Positions 1-6,848 are shown, counted from the stretch's first letter. The stretch: 15,618 nt of DNA from an uncultured Candidatus Saccharibacteria bacterium (GCA_937902525.1 CALEKV010000169.1:1-15618), one strand, 5' to 3'. A program made the numbers and translations. The notes: a model not told the origin generated them from the letters alone.

Positions 1-33
1 GACCGGCTAGGCCGAACCTCAAAGGAGCTAACA

Positions 34-795
34 ATGGACAAACGACTCTCCACACGTGCGCTCATGGCGGTCATTGCGATCACCCTGGCCTTGACAATCC
101 TGGCGTTCTGGCTGCCCAGTGCACTTCGTGTCAGATGGGTAGCATCAATGGGTGTACTCACAGCCAACACCGTGACTCTGTTGATACAGGTCATCGGAGT
201 TGTCTGCGGGCTTGTCGCCGTTGGACTAGGCGGCTACCAAGCTGTCCAAGCCATCGCGCGAAAACGAACAGCTGATCTGGCTGCGCTAGAAACACGACAG
301 TGGGATGCGTTGCCAAGCCGTGACGAAACCGACCCAAAGGTGATCGAACCAGCGCTGCACCGTGTAGCCAAGCGCTATCCGGAAACTGCCCAGTTGATTG
401 AAATCACATTTGAGCAACTGGAATCAGTTCGCCGTTCACTCGACAAGATCGGCGATATTTTCGAGGCAAACGCCGGTATCATCACTCAAGAACCCGACCG
501 CTACGGTAATATCGAGCGATTGGTTAAACTACTGTACGAACGAATTTGCCCTGGTTTAGTGCGAATCGTGTATCAGGCTCACGAACAAGATGATACCGAC
601 GCTGCGATCCATGACTTGGTTGAGGTCATCAACAAGGTGAACGACGACAATCAAGTCCGTGTCGACAATACCCGTAAGCTTGCTAACGCGGTAGTTGCCG
701 CTTCAACCGAAGGCGACATCGACAACGTTACGGCGCAGGTGGAAGACGCCACCCGCCAACTGACCTCCCCAACAAAGAAAGAGGACTGGCTATGA
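34..795 (+). CDS. two-TM membrane protein, possibly XpaC-like
   Basis: A 253-residue protein with two hydrophobic segments near the N-terminus (about residues 9-30 and 42-66), then a hydrophilic, largely helical and acidic tail predicted to be cytoplasmic. The layout of two TM segments followed by a helical domain with a YP-E-AQLI stretch resembles the XpaC (5-bromo-4-chloroindolyl phosphate hydrolysis) family, which often sits near TelA and VWA proteins. This is a resemblance only, as I see no catalytic motif. The start is set by a good Shine-Dalgarno (AAAGGAG at 21-27). The stop overlaps the next start (ATGA, 792-795), so the two genes are probably translationally coupled and share a job at the membrane. 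Codon choice (AAG, GTC, ATC, GAC) differs from most later genes in the window. Confidence 0.75.
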   Translation: MDKRLSTRALMAVIAITLALTILAFWLPSALRVRWVASMGVLTANTVTLLIQVIGVVCGLVAVGLGGYQAVQAIARKRTADLAALETRQWDALPSRDETDPKVIEPALHRVAKRYPETAQLIEITFEQLESVRRSLDKIGDIFEANAGIITQEPDRYGNIERLVKLLYERICPGLVRIVYQAHEQDDTDAAIHDLVEVINKVNDDNQVRVDNTRKLANAVVAASTEGDIDNVTAQVEDATRQLTSPTKKEDWL

Positions 796-2480
796 GAAAG
801 TTTTTGACATCACTTGCGTTAGTCGTGGCTGCCCTACTCATGGCTGGCTGCGGTAGCACCTCGTCAGGAACGGGCTACCGCGCACTAACCCACGACCAAG
901 CAGTCGAGCAGATCAATTCGTACCTCCAAGCCGGTAAGGTCAAGTACACGGAGGTCAAGCACGCGGAGGACACCAGTTGGGTCGGCGTCGACACGTCAGC
1001 CGATGAGCTGCCGTCGATCGACAAGTATCCGCTCAGTGTCGAAGGCCATGGCCAGATCAACGTCGAGATCTTCAGTTCGACTGAGAAGTCGAATGCGAAG
1101 ACCGCGCGCTGGTTTGACGTCATGGCCCAGAAATTCAACAACTCTGGTGTGACGATCAACGGCAAGACTGTCTCGGTCTCTGTTCGTCCGATTGCATCCG
1201 GACTGGCGCTGGACTACATCAAGTCCCGTAAGTACGTCCCCGGTGCCTACAGCCCCGCAAACGAGCTGTGGGGAGCGATGATCGACTCAACTGGCCTCAA
1301 AACCCAATTGGTCGAGAAGCGGCTCGCAGGCAACGTGGCTGGCATCCTGATGAAGGACGCCACCTACAAGTCCTTCACCGACAAGTACGGCCAGGCCACC
1401 ATCGCGAACATCGTGAAGGCAGCTCAGGCAGGTGATCTGAAGTTGGGCCACACCGACCCCAACCAGTCGTCAACCGGCCTGAACATCTTTACGCAAGAGT
1501 TGTTAGCGTTTGACTCGGCTAATCCGCTGAGCCAGACTGCCGTGGAGGCGTTCAGGCAGTTCCAAGCCACCGTGCCGCCGACTTCGCCGACGACAGATGA
1601 GATGTCCAAGGTCGCCGCCAAGGGGATCCTGGACGCCATGATCATGGAATCGCAGGCCTACAGCAGCGAGCCGTCGCTCGCCACCGGCTGGGTATTTACG
1701 CCCGCCGGCGTGCGACACGACAGCCCGCTCTATGCCCTGGGCAGCCTCCCGGCTGATCAGATCGCCGTACTCCGCAAGTTCGCCGACCTCTGTCTGTCAC
1801 CCGACGGGCAGCAGTCGGCCACGTCGTTTGGCTTCAACCAGCACGACGACTACGCCGGTGTTACCAACGAGTATACCGGTGCGCAACTGTTCAGCGCGCT
1901 TGATCTGTGGAAGCAGAACAAGGACGCCGGACGCCCCGTCGTGTCGGTCTTCGTGGTCGACCGCTCAGGCTCCATGGACGGTACCAAGTTACTCCGCGTC
2001 AAGGAAGCACTCCGCAATGCGGCCGGGTACATCAACCCCGGCAACTACGTCGGCCTCGTGAGCTACTCCGACGAGGGGAGCATCACACTCGATCTGCCCA
2101 TCGAGCAGTTCGATGACACGCAGCGATCCCTGTTCGCGGGGGCCGTCAATGACCTGAGCGCCGCTGGTGGTACTGCTACCAACAGCGCCTTGGTCGTCGG
2201 CCTCAAGCTGATGCTCGACAAGCAGGCAAGCGTCTCTGACGCCAAACTCCGCATCATCGTGATGTCGGATGGTGAACAGAATGCTGGCCTGAGTCTCGAA
2301 GGCACCGACAATACGCTCGGTATCGTCGCAGGTCTCGGCGTGCCGGTCTACGGAGTTGGCTTTGAAGCCAACCTCACTGATTTGACCAAGTTGGCAGACC
2401 CCAACGAGGGCTACGTCATCAACGCCGACTCCGAAGATGTCGGAGCCAAGCTCAAGGGCCTACTCAGGAAGGAGCTCTAG
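792..2480 (+). CDS. lipoprotein with solute-binding-like region and C-terminal VWA domain
   Basis: 562 residues. The N-terminus is a lipoprotein signal (hydrophobic residues 4-18, lipobox LMAGC, lipidated Cys20), so the protein should be anchored on the outer face of the membrane. Residues about 80-360 look like an extracellular type II solute-binding fold (VEIFSSTEK, then a long helical region). Residues about 383-560 form a von Willebrand A domain with the MIDAS motif DRSGS starting at Asp390, a later TATNS threonine and the DGEQN segment, so metal-dependent ligand binding is likely. VWA plus binding-protein architectures are known in Gram-positive lipoproteins, but the ligand is not evident. 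It overlaps the upstream membrane-protein gene by 4 nt and has a GAGG Shine-Dalgarno inside that gene's end. A strong terminator follows 9 nt after the stop. GC content is visibly higher than in exonuclease III and the insertion downstream. Confidence 0.85.
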   Translation: MRKFLTSLALVVAALLMAGCGSTSSGTGYRALTHDQAVEQINSYLQAGKVKYTEVKHAEDTSWVGVDTSADELPSIDKYPLSVEGHGQINVEIFSSTEKSNAKTARWFDVMAQKFNNSGVTINGKTVSVSVRPIASGLALDYIKSRKYVPGAYSPANELWGAMIDSTGLKTQLVEKRLAGNVAGILMKDATYKSFTDKYGQATIANIVKAAQAGDLKLGHTDPNQSSTGLNIFTQELLAFDSANPLSQTAVEAFRQFQATVPPTSPTTDEMSKVAAKGILDAMIMESQAYSSEPSLATGWVFTPAGVRHDSPLYALGSLPADQIAVLRKFADLCLSPDGQQSATSFGFNQHDDYAGVTNEYTGAQLFSALDLWKQNKDAGRPVVSVFVVDRSGSMDGTKLLRVKEALRNAAGYINPGNYVGLVSYSDEGSITLDLPIEQFDDTQRSLFAGAVNDLSAAGGTATNSALVVGLKLMLDKQASVSDAKLRIIVMSDGEQNAGLSLEGTDNTLGIVAGLGVPVYGVGFEANLTDLTKLADPNEGYVINADSEDVGAKLKGLLRKEL

Positions 2481-2488
2481 TCCAACCC

Positions 2489-2537
2489 GTCCCCGCTGCC
2501 ACCATAGATTTTTCTGTGGTGACAGCGGGGACTTTTT
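2489..2537 (+). terminator. Rho-independent terminator of the VWA operon
   Basis: A 10-bp perfect stem (GTCCCCGCTG at 2489-2498 with CAGCGGGGAC at 2523-2532) is extended by a CACCA/TGGTG inner stem and followed by TTTTT (2533-2537). It lies directly after the VWA gene stop. Confidence 0.93.
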
Positions 2538-2556
2538 AATTATCAATCGGTTGGGG

Positions 2557-2562
2557 TAAACT
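2557..2562 (+). promoter_or_regulatory. -10 box of leaderless exonuclease III gene
   Basis: TAAACT ends 6 nt before the ATG at 2569, so transcription would begin at or next to the start codon. No Shine-Dalgarno is present (the upstream bases are GGGTTT). The -35 region is only TTTTAA-like. The same geometry recurs at four to six other genes in the window. Confidence 0.55.
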
Positions 2563-2568
2563 GGGTTT

Positions 2569-3363
2569 ATGAAACTCTACAGCTGGAACGTCAACGGTAT
2601 CCGCGCCGTGCTCAATAAGGGCGCTTTTCAACAATTTATTGCCCAGCACAACCCGGATATTTTGTGCCTGCAGGAAACCAAGGCCGAGCGCGGGCAAGTT
2701 GAGTTGGACTTGCCGCAGTATACCGAGCATTTTTTCAGTGCTGTCAAGAAAGGCTATAGCGGCACGGCGATTTTTAGTAAAACACCAGCCCTGCAATACA
2801 TTGACGGCTTTCCGCAAGATATTATTGATAAATTTGGCGTCACCGGTGACAGTTACGGCAACCCGAACGACGAAGGGCGGGTGATTGCGGCAGAATTTGC
2901 CGATTTTTGGGTAGTAACGGTATACACCCCCAATAGCAAGGGCGATTTGAGTCGCCTACAGCTGCGCCACAAGCACTGGGACCCGGCATTTTTGGCATAT
3001 ATGGAACAGCTTGAAGCAACAAAACCAGTCCTTTTCTGCGGTGATCTGAACGTCGCGCATGAGGAAATTGACCTAGCAAACCCCAAGGCAAACGTGGGCA
3101 AGCACGGCTTTACCAACGAAGAACGAGAAGGCTTTAGCAACTTTGTTGCAGCAGGCTTTACAGATATCTACCGCGCCGCCAATCCCAGCAAAACCGATGC
3201 CTACACCTGGTGGACCCACTGGGCCAACGCCCGGGCACGCAACATCGGCTGGCGTATCGACTACTGGCTAGCCAGCAAAGATATTGCAGCACGCATCAAA
3301 AACCCGGCCATCCACCCCAGCGTCATGGGTAGCGACCACTGCCCGGTTAGCATTGAACTATAG
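2569..3363 (+). CDS. xth: exodeoxyribonuclease III (AP endonuclease family 1)
   Basis: 264 residues, the usual length of the ExoIII/APE1 family, which cuts DNA at abasic sites and degrades 3' ends in base excision repair in the cytoplasm. Family motifs appear in order: WNVNG with Asn7, LQETK with metal-binding Glu36, YTPNS, GDLNVA with Asp159 and Asn161, the WRIDYW segment, and the C-terminal SDHCP with Asp256-His257. All catalytic residues look intact. The ATG at 2569 gives the canonical MKLYSWNVNG start and lies 6 nt after a -10-like TAAACT, suggesting a leaderless mRNA. The gene is monocistronic, between a terminator and the promoter at 3395. Codon use is the mixed AAA/AAG, TTT/ATT type of the rest of the chromosome, unlike its two neighbours. 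Confidence 0.96.
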   Translation: MKLYSWNVNGIRAVLNKGAFQQFIAQHNPDILCLQETKAERGQVELDLPQYTEHFFSAVKKGYSGTAIFSKTPALQYIDGFPQDIIDKFGVTGDSYGNPNDEGRVIAAEFADFWVVTVYTPNSKGDLSRLQLRHKHWDPAFLAYMEQLEATKPVLFCGDLNVAHEEIDLANPKANVGKHGFTNEEREGFSNFVAAGFTDIYRAANPSKTDAYTWWTHWANARARNIGWRIDYWLASKDIAARIKNPAIHPSVMGSDHCPVSIEL

Positions 3364-3394
3364 CCAGCGTTCATACTTCGCATCTGTTATACTA

Positions 3395-3422
3395 TTGACT
3401 TATTTTTAAAGTGTGCTATAAT
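3395..3422 (+). promoter_or_regulatory. promoter of small membrane protein gene
   Basis: TTGACT (3395-3400), 16-bp spacer, TATAAT (3417-3422) preceded by TGC (extended -10). It resembles the promoters at 14147 and 15518. A 5' leader of about 65 nt follows. Confidence 0.8.
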
Positions 3423-3455
3423 GCAAATCAACTTCAAGGCAACCCAACTTCAACC

Positions 3456-3479
3456 GAGGTAGCGCCGGAAGCGCACCTC
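3456..3479 (+). promoter_or_regulatory. leader hairpin ahead of the Shine-Dalgarno
   Basis: GAGGT (3456-3460) pairs with ACCTC (3475-3479), and an inner GCGC pairs with GCGC. The hairpin sits a few bases upstream of GAGAGGGG, the Shine-Dalgarno for the ATG at 3494, and could stabilise the mRNA or tune initiation. The left arm GAGGT is itself Shine-Dalgarno-like. Confidence 0.5.
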
Positions 3480-3493
3480 AGAGAGGGGCTACC

Positions 3494-3964
3494 ATGCCCG
3501 AACTCTACATCCTGATCGCGCTGGAGCTGATCATGATCAGCGGCCTCACCACCTACATCGCTGTCATGCTCCACGCGCTCCTGCGCAAGCGGAGCACGAG
3601 CGTCGACCCGACACTCGTTGCCCAGCTAGACGCAGCCACCGAACGCTTGGGTGCGGCAGTCCGACATCACGTCGACGTCAACGCTGTCGTCGAAATGATC
3701 CGTCAGATGGACGCCATGGACACTGACGCGCTGGAGCTGCTCAAACAGTACCCAGCAACGGTGCAGGCGGCGGCCTGGACCCACTACATCGATACCCTTG
3801 GGGAATCGTTGGTGGTAGCGCAGAACAACTTGCGTAATAACCATGACTGGTACGGTGCCAACGACCGCATGACGATGAGTAGCCAGCAGACCGTCGACGC
3901 CATCCGCGCCAAGCTGGACGCGGCGGTCAAGGCGTCCGGCCAGACCGGGCTGCGCGCCGTCTGA
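3494..3964 (+). CDS. small membrane-anchored protein of unknown function
   Basis: 156 residues: one N-terminal hydrophobic segment (about residues 4-28) followed by a hydrophilic, probably helical domain. No family recognised. The start is supported by GAGAGGGG at 3481-3488. It is a single-gene unit with its own promoter (3395-3422), leader hairpin and GC-rich terminator. Composition (GC-rich, AAG, GTC and CTG preferred) and Shine-Dalgarno use match the VWA operon at 34-2480, not the intervening exonuclease gene. A shared origin or shared high expression is possible, but a functional link is only inference. Confidence 0.8.
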   Translation: MPELYILIALELIMISGLTTYIAVMLHALLRKRSTSVDPTLVAQLDAATERLGAAVRHHVDVNAVVEMIRQMDAMDTDALELLKQYPATVQAAAWTHYIDTLGESLVVAQNNLRNNHDWYGANDRMTMSSQQTVDAIRAKLDAAVKASGQTGLRAV

Positions 3965-3970
3965 GGTGCC

Positions 3971-4010
3971 GGGCGGGGAGACTCACATCTCCCCGCCCAC
4001 ATCACATTTT
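3971..4010 (+). terminator. GC-rich terminator hairpin after the small membrane protein gene
   Basis: An 11-bp perfect stem, GGGCGGGGAGA (3971-3981) with TCTCCCCGCCC (3988-3998), and a 6-nt loop. The T tract is weak and displaced (TTTT at 4007-4010), so it may act with reduced efficiency or also protect the mRNA 3' end. Confidence 0.75.
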
Positions 4011-4057
4011 GAACTACGTTTTGCCCGTCGCTTCTGCGGCGGTATTTTTATTATCAG

Positions 4058-4066
4058 TGCTATCAT
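4058..4066 (+). promoter_or_regulatory. extended -10 promoter of the dehydratase-like gene
   Basis: TGC-TATCAT lies 14 nt before the ATG at 4081, with no recognisable -35. Predicted leader is about 8 nt without a Shine-Dalgarno. Confidence 0.5.
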
Positions 4067-4080
4067 GTCATAATTACACT

Positions 4081-4872
4081 ATGCACAATTATTGGCAGCA
4101 ACAAAAACCAAGCGAACCGTTATTCCCAGACATCGAGTGGAGTAAGCCCGAACAAAAAGCCCACGCGGGGCGCTTAGGTATTATTGGTGGCAACAAACTA
4201 GGTTTTGCCGGCGTGGCCGAAGCCTACAGCGTGGCGTACCAAACCGGGGTGGGGAAGGTGCGAGTGCTGCTACCAGACTGCCTTAAAAAGGCCATCCCCA
4301 CCAATTGGACAGATGTTGCGATGGCCGCCTGCACCACAAGCGGCGGACTCGCCAAAGAAGCACTGCCTGACGTGATGGCCTTGGCGCATTGGAGCACTAT
4401 GCTACTACTAATCGGTGATGCCGGTCGCAACAGTGAAACGGCGATTTTATACGAAAGTTTACTCCGCAGTACAGATAGGCCGATCGTCATAACGCGCGAC
4501 GCCATAGACTTAGTCAAAAACGCTCCCGAAATGCTAGTCAACCGTCCCAACACCGCACTAGTAATCAGCTTTGCCCAACTACAAAAATTATTCCAAGCGG
4601 TGTATTACCCAAAGGTCCTAACCTTCAGCATGCAATTAATGCAGCTGGTGGAAGCTGTACATAAATTCACCATCACATACCCAATCACAATTACGGTTCT
4701 CCATAAAGATACGATCATCGTCGCACAAGGTGGGCAAGTAATAACTACGCCATGGGAAAGCCCCATGCTCATATGGCGTGGCACCACCGCCACCAAGGCA
4801 GCGTGCTACTGGGCATGGAACCAAGATCAGCCGCTCCAAGCCACTACCGCCAGCCTAGCCGCCAGCGATTAG
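4081..4872 (+). CDS. NAD(P)HX dehydratase-like protein (YjeF C-terminal family), degenerate
   Basis: 263 residues from ATG 4081. The GRLGIIGGN...GFAG...TGVGKVRVLLPD stretch matches the N-terminal signature of ADP/ATP-dependent NAD(P)H-hydrate dehydratases, ribokinase-fold enzymes that repair hydrated NAD(P)H. Further on, SFAQLQKLF sits where the family has TPH-GE, and ITITVLHKDTIIVAQGG where it has the VLKG strand. The diagnostic GTGD-LAG loop near the C-terminus is replaced by WRGTTATKAACYW, and no GPGLG motif is visible. It is either a divergent enzyme or a pseudoenzyme. A TTG-initiated extension to 4009 stays open, but the extended -10 at 4058 lies inside it and the family match begins after 4081, so I reject it. 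The tRNA-Leu promoter starts 3 nt after the stop. Confidence 0.7.
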   Translation: MHNYWQQQKPSEPLFPDIEWSKPEQKAHAGRLGIIGGNKLGFAGVAEAYSVAYQTGVGKVRVLLPDCLKKAIPTNWTDVAMAACTTSGGLAKEALPDVMALAHWSTMLLLIGDAGRNSETAILYESLLRSTDRPIVITRDAIDLVKNAPEMLVNRPNTALVISFAQLQKLFQAVYYPKVLTFSMQLMQLVEAVHKFTITYPITITVLHKDTIIVAQGGQVITTPWESPMLIWRGTTATKAACYWAWNQDQPLQATTASLAASD

Positions 4873-4875
4873 CGT

Positions 4876-4904
4876 TTTACACACCCGCCCGCGTGATGTA
4901 TAAT
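4876..4904 (+). promoter_or_regulatory. tRNA-Leu promoter
   Basis: TTTACA (4876-4881), 17-bp spacer, TATAAT (4899-4904), 19 nt before the tRNA 5' end. The read-through recombinase frame on the other strand ends inside the -35. Confidence 0.8.
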
Positions 4905-6562
4905 GTCATCTGTTGCAAAAAACGGGCGAGTGGCGGAATTGGTAGACGCGCTAGACTCAAAATCTTGTAAGAGCAATCTTGTGAGGGTTCAAGTCCCTCC
5001 TCGCCCACCATTTCAGAGTAAAAATCCAAATCTTCGCCTTTTGGGGCGATTTTTTGGTTCAAGATTTTTAATTTCCGCCACAGGCAAAAACCACTTTCCA
5101 CCCCCTTTCGGAAAGCGGTTTTTGGGCTTTCGCCATTTGGGGTTTGGGTGAGGGTTTTGTTGCTCAAAAATAGGTTCAACCCAAAGATTTCAGTAAGGAT
5201 GGCTTTTTGTCTGTCAAAATCGTTATTTGCTCGCAAATAACAGATAGATTTTGCGGTTTCCAGCCAATTTCGCATAGGTTCTAACCAAGCAAATTGGTTG
5301 GTCTGTAAATTAGCCAAACTTTCCTCTAAACTTTTCTTTTCGCTCAAAATCTCCGATTTTTTAGCGAGAAAAGTTTGGCGGTCAATATCTTGGTCTAAAT
5401 AACTATCTAGCAGAATCTTTTGTTTGCCGTTTAAGCGTGCGATTTGCGTTTGCAAATCGTCCAGCACACTGGCATTGCCCGCACTTTCGGCTTGCTCGTC
5501 CTGTGTCATTTTGTCGGTCATGAAGCTATAAACTTCGCTGGACATCTCGTATTCGCCTAACAGTGCCGAAAGTTGTGGCAGCAAGTCTTTTTCCCTTATT
5601 GGCGGTTCTACGCATTTAACGGCTCGCTTTTTGCGAGAACAGCGATAATACGTCCAAGAGTGAAAATTGCCGTTTTTCTGGATTTTGGTTTTTGTTTCGC
5701 TCGTTATGCCCATACCGCACTCCGCACATCTCAAAAGCCCTAAAAACGGCGTTGTGGGTTTAGTTTGCTTTTGTGTATGCCCACGAGTCTCAATAACTTG
5801 CTGGACTTTATCATATAGGGCTTTTGAGATAATTGGCGTGTGGCGACCCTCGTGCAATTCGTCGTTATACAGAAAATGTCCGTAATAAAAAGGGTTTTGT
5901 AAGATAGACTTCATTTTGTCGTCCTTAAATGTTTTTCCGCCAGATGTTATCGCTCCTTTTTCTTGTAAGAAGTAGGCGAGATTTTTCATTGTTTGGTCGC
6001 CTATAGCGTATCGCTCAAACAACTCTTTAACAAGCGGTGAATACCGCTTGTCTAAAACTATCGTTTTAGTGCGCGTGTCATTTAAGTAGCCGAACGGAGC
6101 AATAGACGGAAAATCGCCGTTGCGGACTTTTGCTCGCAACCCTCGCTTGGCGTTTTCGCTCAAATTATCTACATAGTATTTACTCTGACCAAACATAATT
6201 GACAACATAAACTTGCCTTGACTGGTGTTCTCAAACTGAAAGACTGGAAAAAGCAGATAATTGAGCGATGTTTGGTCTAATAAGTAGATAATCTTTCCGC
6301 CGTCTACGGAATTGCGTGCAAGTCTGTCGGGGTGCCACGCCAGAATGCCGTTTACTTCGCCATTTTCAATTCGTGTAATCATAGAGTTAAAAATGGGACG
6401 ACCTGGCATTTTGGCCGTTCTTTTTTCTATAAGTTCGTCAATAACTACAAGTTTGTTATCTCTCGCAAACTTGCGGAGTTCTGCAAGCTGAGCGTCAATA
6501 GACAAAATTTGCTTGTCCTCTGTATCTGTACTTTTACGAGCGTACAAGATATATTTTTCCAT
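4877..6562 (-). CDS. large serine recombinase (resolvase + recombinase + zinc ribbon)
   Basis: 561 residues from ATG 6562, set by AAGGAGGG 6 nt upstream. The N-terminal resolvase domain (1-130) has nucleophile Ser11 in YARKS and arginines in WHPDRLARN (Arg80, Arg83). A recombinase domain (about 138-250) contains the typical APFGY and NPFYYGHF segments. A zinc ribbon has Cys279, Cys282, Cys308 and Cys317, followed by a coiled coil (about 365-425). It should cut and rejoin DNA via a phosphoserine link and is presumably the integrase of this insertion. The conserved part ends near residue 470. Residues 468-519 are encoded by IR1, and residues from 520 on are antisense translation of tRNA-Leu and its promoter (the GEEGLEPS peptide is a familiar tRNA-antisense artefact). 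The true C-terminus is therefore uncertain, and the element itself supplies no stop. Confidence 0.93.
   Translation of the reverse strand: MEKYILYARKSTDTEDKQILSIDAQLAELRKFARDNKLVVIDELIEKRTAKMPGRPIFNSMITRIENGEVNGILAWHPDRLARNSVDGGKIIYLLDQTSLNYLLFPVFQFENTSQGKFMLSIMFGQSKYYVDNLSENAKRGLRAKVRNGDFPSIAPFGYLNDTRTKTIVLDKRYSPLVKELFERYAIGDQTMKNLAYFLQEKGAITSGGKTFKDDKMKSILQNPFYYGHFLYNDELHEGRHTPIISKALYDKVQQVIETRGHTQKQTKPTTPFLGLLRCAECGMGITSETKTKIQKNGNFHSWTYYRCSRKKRAVKCVEPPIREKDLLPQLSALLGEYEMSSEVYSFMTDKMTQDEQAESAGNASVLDDLQTQIARLNGKQKILLDSYLDQDIDRQTFLAKKSEILSEKKSLEESLANLQTNQFAWLEPMRNWLETAKSICYLRANNDFDRQKAILTEIFGLNLFLSNKTLTQTPNGESPKTAFRKGVESGFCLWRKLKILNQKIAPKGEDLDFYSEMVGEEGLEPSQDCSYKILSLARLPIPPLARFLQQMTLYITRAGV
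4924..5010 (+). tRNA. tRNA-Leu (anticodon CAA)
   Basis: An 87-nt class II tRNA. The 7-bp acceptor stem GGGCGAG/CTCGCCC is perfect. The D-arm has a GCG/CGC stem. The anticodon loop CTCAAAA carries CAA at 4958-4960. A short variable arm (AAGA/TCTT) is followed by the T-arm GAGGG-TTCAAGT-CCCTC, discriminator A and an encoded CCA. The anticodon stem has a T-T mismatch at its second pair. The gene is intact and is the integration site of the downstream insertion, whose outer repeat begins at the last five bases (CACCA, 5006-5010). Confidence 0.96.
5034..5055 (+). terminator. element-borne terminator for tRNA-Leu
   Basis: Stem TCGCC (5034-5038) with GGCGA (5045-5049), then TTTTTT (5050-5055), 24 nt downstream of the tRNA. 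It lies within IR1, so the element supplies a replacement for the terminator it displaced. A second copy lies in inverted orientation in IR1 right. Confidence 0.75.
5085..5124. repeat. imperfect hairpin inside IR1
   Basis: A 15-bp stem with one mismatch: CAAAAACCACTTTCC (5085-5099) with GGAAAGCGGTTTTTG (5110-5124), 10-nt loop. Because IR1 is duplicated, the same hairpin occurs in the right copy (about 6730-6769). It could be a recombinase-binding feature or a bidirectional terminator. Confidence 0.6.
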
Positions 6563-6680
6563 TTTCACCCTCCTTTTAACTCAAAAAGCCGTATTGGTGC
6601 AACACAACTTGGAGAAACCAAACTGTTCCAATACGGCTATTTAAGCCAATAAAAACGGCTTCTCGTTAAGTTGTGTTGCT
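6563..6680 (-). promoter_or_regulatory. structured leader / probable transcription attenuator of the recombinase
   Basis: On the minus strand the leader holds, in order: GCAACACAACTT (6679-6668), a decoy AGCCGT...ATTGG, AGCCGTATTGG (6638-6628), AAGTTGTGTTGC (6610-6599), and CCAATACGGCT (6598-6588) followed by TTTTT. The third and fifth form an 11-bp stem plus T tract, a terminator just before the Shine-Dalgarno. The first and fourth form a perfect 12-bp stem that interlocks with the terminator as a pseudoknot, so the two pairings compete. The decoy can also pair with the fifth segment, with a bulge. A 16-codon frame (ATG 6687-6685, TAG 6639-6637) ends at the terminator's 5' arm, but its ATG overlaps the -10 box, so it is translated only if an upstream start site exists. 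Confidence 0.7.
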
Positions 6681-6685
6681 CTTTC

Positions 6686-6691
6686 ATTATA
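6686..6691 (-). promoter_or_regulatory. -10 box of the recombinase promoter
   Basis: A perfect TATAAT on the minus strand abuts the inner edge of IR1 right (6692). The -35 would fall inside the repeat, where only G/T-rich sequence without a good TTGACA is seen. The left repeat lacks this -10, so only one copy makes a promoter. Confidence 0.65.
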
Positions 6692-6848
6692 CAACAAAAC
6701 CCTCACCCAAACCCCAAATGGCGAAAGCCCAAAAACCGCTTTCCGAAAGGGGGTGGAAAGTGGTTTTTGCCTGTGGCGGAAATTAAAAATCTTGAACCAA
6801 AAAATCGCCCCAAAAGGCGAAGATTTGGATTTTTACTCTGAAATGGTG
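6692..6848 (-). repeat. 157-bp inverted repeat IR1, right copy
   Basis: Exact reverse complement of 5006-5162. Here it is non-coding and corresponds to a second copy of the 3' end of the recombinase frame facing outward. Its last five bases (TGGTG, 6844-6848) are also the first five of IR2. Confidence 0.97.

Larger units (their letters stand above)
5006..5162 (+). repeat. 157-bp inverted repeat IR1, left copy
   Basis: Identical over all 157 bases to the reverse complement of 6692-6848. It starts inside the tRNA (CACCA) and ends 1 bp before the copies diverge at 5163. It contains a terminator (5034-5055) and an imperfect hairpin (5085-5099 with 5110-5124, one mismatch). On the minus strand it also encodes residues about 468-519 of the recombinase frame. 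Confidence 0.97.

Noticed and set aside
4009-4080. TTG-initiated N-terminal extension of the dehydratase-like gene
   Set aside because: The extended -10 at 4058 lies inside it, and the family match begins after ATG 4081.
4877-5005. Recombinase residues 520-561 as a genuine C-terminal domain
   Set aside because: They are the antisense translation of tRNA-Leu and its promoter, and the GEEGLEPS-type peptide is a well-known artefact of frames crossing tRNAs.
6563-6568. GTG start at 6568 for the recombinase
   Set aside because: The Shine-Dalgarno AGGAGG directly abuts this GTG, whereas ATG 6562 has proper spacing and begins the usual MEKYILYARKS.
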